Source: Stereum hirsutum FP-91666 SS1 (Eukaryota; Basidiomycota; Agaricomycetes; Russulales; Stereaceae). From it: a DNA stretch of 64,000 bases. The notes below the pieces were generated by a model. That model saw only the letters and a list, made by a program, of their open reading frames with translations, ran no database searches and was not told the DNA's origin. Positions 60,975-64,000 of the stretch are shown one piece after another. Position 1 is the first letter of the stretch, and the number at the start of each line of letters is the position of its first letter. The DNA is taken from contig NW_006763145.1 of NCBI RefSeq assembly GCF_000264905.1, positions 285,654-349,653 of the forward strand, in the 5' to 3' direction. Both the position numbers and the translations under genes were made by a program.

Positions 60975-62449
60975 ATGTCCAACAATACTTCTTTTTGCAC
61001 CAGACGTCCCTTTGGCAACGCTGGCCTGCATAAATCTACCTCTTTGATCCCCACCCCTAATGCGTACGAAGTCCTTGTTCGCATACATGCCGTATCGCTC
61101 AACTTTCGAGACACCGCGGTGTACAACGGTCTCAATCTCGGTACACAGATGAAAGAAGAACCAGTGTTATGCAGTGACATGGCTGGAGAGGTCGTTGAAG
61201 TGGGAGAAGGTGTGCGAGAGTGGAGGAAGGGCGATAGGGTCACTGCGAATTTTGATCAGAGCAATTTGTATGGAATTGAAGGGAGGTGGGATCGTAAGTC
61301 CTCGCATAATCAATTGATTTTTTTGTCGCTTTGTAATTAGCTGGAACCCCGATGAGCGTGTACGGTTGCTAACATATTTATCTCATAGAACACCTCGGCG
61401 GACCCATCGACGGCGTCCTACAACAATACCGTGTCTTTCACAGCACGGGTCTCCTGCACGTCCCTAAACATCTAAGTTACGAAGAGGCGGCTTGTTTTCC
61501 TTGTGCTGGCGTAACTTCTTGGAACGCTTTATTTGGCGGAGGTGTTCCTCTCAAGCCTGGGCAAACGGTCCTTTTCAAGGGGACGGGTGGCGTCTCCATT
61601 ACTGGACTCATACTGGCTCATGCTGCTGGAGCGAAGGTGGTTATGGTTCGTTATTCTTGTTATCCTGCGTTAAGCTCAAGATCTGTTCCTTCTGGTAGAC
61701 TATCATCACGTCCAGCTCGGATGATAAGCTCAAGGTACGTCTACGGCTGTCTGTACGGTTGGCCGCTGCAGTTGGTGACTGTTCATCACAATCAGCTTGC
61801 AAAGGGACTCGGTGCCACGTATACTATCAACTATAACACCCATCCAGACTGGGACAAAGTCGTGTTAGAGGTTCGTCCCGACGCATTATCCTTACGCTTA
61901 CTCGCACGCCACTCGCATTCCTTCCCTTGACCTTTAACCACACCGATATACTCTACGTCTCTCGCAATTTGTTCAGATGACAGACAACGTCGGTGCACAC
62001 CATATCTTCGATACCATAGGCATCAACGACCTCGATAAATCCTTCGCCTGTGTCGCTCCCGGCGGCGTCATCAATAGTATCGGTATCTTGGGTGGCCCAC
62101 CCACCGCCAACCCCAACGTCCCGCTCCTCGCACTAATGAAGGGGGCATACCTTCGGTCCGTACCACTCCTTCTCATCGCTCTCTATCCCTCATTCTCAAT
62201 CATCGCCCTTATAACCCTTGATGTTTATCTTTCCCTTTTCGTGTGGTGACTTCCTGCAATTGCGTACTATGTAGTGGTATCCTCGTCGGGTCGAAACAGA
62301 TGCACGAGGATCTCCTCCGCTTCGTCGAGGCGAAGGAACTCAAGCCGTATATCCATAAAGTCTTCCCTTTTCAGAAGGCACCAGAGGCTTTCGAGTATAT
62401 GGCTGCGGGACATCATTCGGGGAAGATTGTGATCAGAGTTACAGAGTAA
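60975..62449 (+). CDS. MDR-superfamily NAD(P)-dependent dehydrogenase, copy C
   Basis: 343 aa from exons 60975-61293, 61389-61636, 61699-61734, 61796-61870, 61977-62155 and 62275-62449, all in phase. Exons 1, 5 and 6 have the same length as the matching exons of copy A. The copy-A exon of 111 nt is here split into 36 and 75 nt by an extra intron after SSSDDKLK. Motifs are VLVRIHAVSLNFRDTAVYNG, CSDMAGEVVEVGEGV, LFKGTGGVSITGLILAHAAG and the end GHHSGKIVIRVTE. It is clearly homologous to copies A and B but more distant. It lies 8 kb away on the opposite strand, behind the PRP4 promoter. It has the same non-zinc SLNFRD type; substrate is unknown. Confidence 0.9.
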
Positions 62450-64000
62450 CTCTCTAATGACGACCGAGCAATGGATTGAAGGAGAATCGGGAGAGGTGCG
62501 TACTTCTGCTGATACCAAGTGAACTTTCGTGCGACACAGCCTAAACCTTCATACTGTTTAAATTTTGACCACGATTTCGTCTGCAAGATGTGTTTACCTC
62601 GTTCAATGAGAAATTCAGAATCGGCAAGTCCGAGGTTGCTACCTCTCGATACTTCAGATATTGACAGAATGGCCGCGTAGACGATCACTCATACCTGGTG
62701 TCGCCGTACGATCTCATCACTCTGTTTCCATCTAATTTGGGATTTACGCGTTCTGAGTGACTCGACCTCGTTTTCTAAATGGCCCTTCCCCACATGCTGA
62801 CTGCTCTGGCCTCGCAGAGATCAGATCATGGAGAATGGTAAGCCTGATACTTCGCGATGAATCCTCTACCATTTCATTCCCTCGCGCATTGCTAAGGACC
62901 TTCAAAAAATATTCTCGTCCAATTCTTGCTCTCTACGCGACACAGAATCGCTAAATTTGGTGCCGTTTGGACGCATGTTCACACTCGGTGTTCAACTTTG
63001 AAGTATGGGAGTCAGCGCTCATTTCCTCTGCCATCCTCAGGTCGTATTGATCTGGAGCTGCTGTCTACCGTAATTGACACTCTCTCGCGTCTCCGAGATC
63101 TCCTGACTAACTGCGCAAATCAACACACAAAACGAGTATTGTGGAATACGAACTTCTAATGATGGGAGAAAATCAGATTCTGATTCCTTGTGGCCTACGA
63201 ACTCACCTCTCTCAAGCGCTCCGTCTTTTCTGCTTTCCTGTCTTTGGGAATCTTTGTTGGTGATTTGTATTGTCAAGGGAGTGAGAGCGGATCCCAATAT
63301 GATTATGTTTCAGCGAAAAGATCTTACCGTGACAGGGAAGGTGGCGTAGTGAGATGCAGAAGACGTGTACTGTTGGAGCCGGCAGCAATATAATCATCGT
63401 ATGTGTAGTAGACTGAGAGCCATCCAATGAGATATAAGGCCTATCTGCCTTGCAGTACTACCTAAATGCTCGTCAGATTCCAGGAATCTTTATAGTCGTC
63501 AAATTGCAACCAAATATCACCGCTATCAGGTAGATACGATGCTGAGTTACTCCGAAACACCCGACTTTCGTCTATGTGTATAAGGACCCACTTTTAAACT
63601 GTAGATATCGCACTCATTCCTGGATCAGAAGAATGACGATCAACGTTTCGACTATTCGGACCCGGTTTCAGAGTACAAAGTGACATGAGAAGATCAACAT
63701 TTGGTCTCCATGAAACGCATCATATATATGATCATGATAAACATTTATCTCTTCCGAGCTTTTCGTGAACTGGGAAATATTATTCCACCTTGGTCCCTAT
63801 TTCAATGAGTGATGGCACTTATGAGCAGTGACTTGCGCTCGAAGAGACAGGCAAGACGTTGAGGGCTCAGGGATCCAATACTTGAGTGGTTACGCTTCGA
63901 CGGAATTTCGGTCGAGGAAGATTCAGATTGTTGTTATGGTGCCTACTACACTGATTCAAGGCTATACCGCTGTTGTATCGACCCGCCGTCTCTACCGTCA
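62450..64000. other. Right edge; no supported gene
   Basis: Frames are short and overlap on both strands. None has splice support or family resemblance. A gene may begin just beyond the window. Confidence 0.4.

Overview
The window looks like nuclear DNA from a filamentous basidiomycete, most likely an agaricomycete mushroom. Genes are split by many short GT-AG introns of about 50-75 nt. Several genes belong to families I know mainly or only from such fungi: FunK1 protein kinases, BTB proteins with a long C-terminal tail, caspase-domain proteins, a cytosolic family starting MACHEV, and secreted sedolisin and pepsin-like proteases. I see no CRISPR array, rRNA, tRNA, bacterial operon or intact transposon. 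All exon joins were worked out by eye and are predictions.

Layout, left to right. A doubtful minus-strand exon lies at the left edge (0.15-0.6 kb). It is followed by an APC amino-acid permease (1.3-3.8), a stand-alone Rev1-type BRCT protein with a 24-bp coding minisatellite (4.5-5.7), and a secreted aspartic protease whose 0.9-kb intron holds a diverged tandem repeat (6.4-9.6). A 2.7-kb gene-free stretch carries a 232-bp foldback hairpin. Next come two caspase-domain paralogues arranged tail to tail (12.3-14.8 plus, 17.2-15.1 minus), a MACHEV-family gene, a serine-rich orphan, and gene-poor DNA up to 27 kb. Then follow a 14-exon sedolisin (27.0-29.7) and a BTB gene.

The part from 32 to 49 kb is the most unusual. 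A Rap1-like telomere-protein gene (BRCT + Myb + acidic tail, minus) is followed by a centrosomin/Mto1-like microtubule-organising-centre gene (minus). After that comes a shortened second Rap1-like gene (plus) whose last codons and first 3' flanking bases closely match the end of an unrelated FunK1 kinase gene about 4 kb away. That kinase is the first of two tandem FunK1 copies. One copy keeps the canonical catalytic loop (HRDISQGN) and the other has lost its Asn (HRDISQSS).

The right part holds two tandem MDR dehydrogenases with a relic of a third copy between them, a cyclase-family (PF04199) gene, the spliceosomal kinase PRP4, and another MDR paralogue on the opposite strand (61.0-62.4). The last 1.5 kb shows nothing I can support.

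The genes do not form one pathway. The recurring theme is local duplication (caspase pair, FunK1 pair, Rap1 pair, MDR set) with one member decaying or being remodelled. This, with the 3'-end sharing between Rap1-like and FunK1 genes, is the best candidate here for something undescribed.
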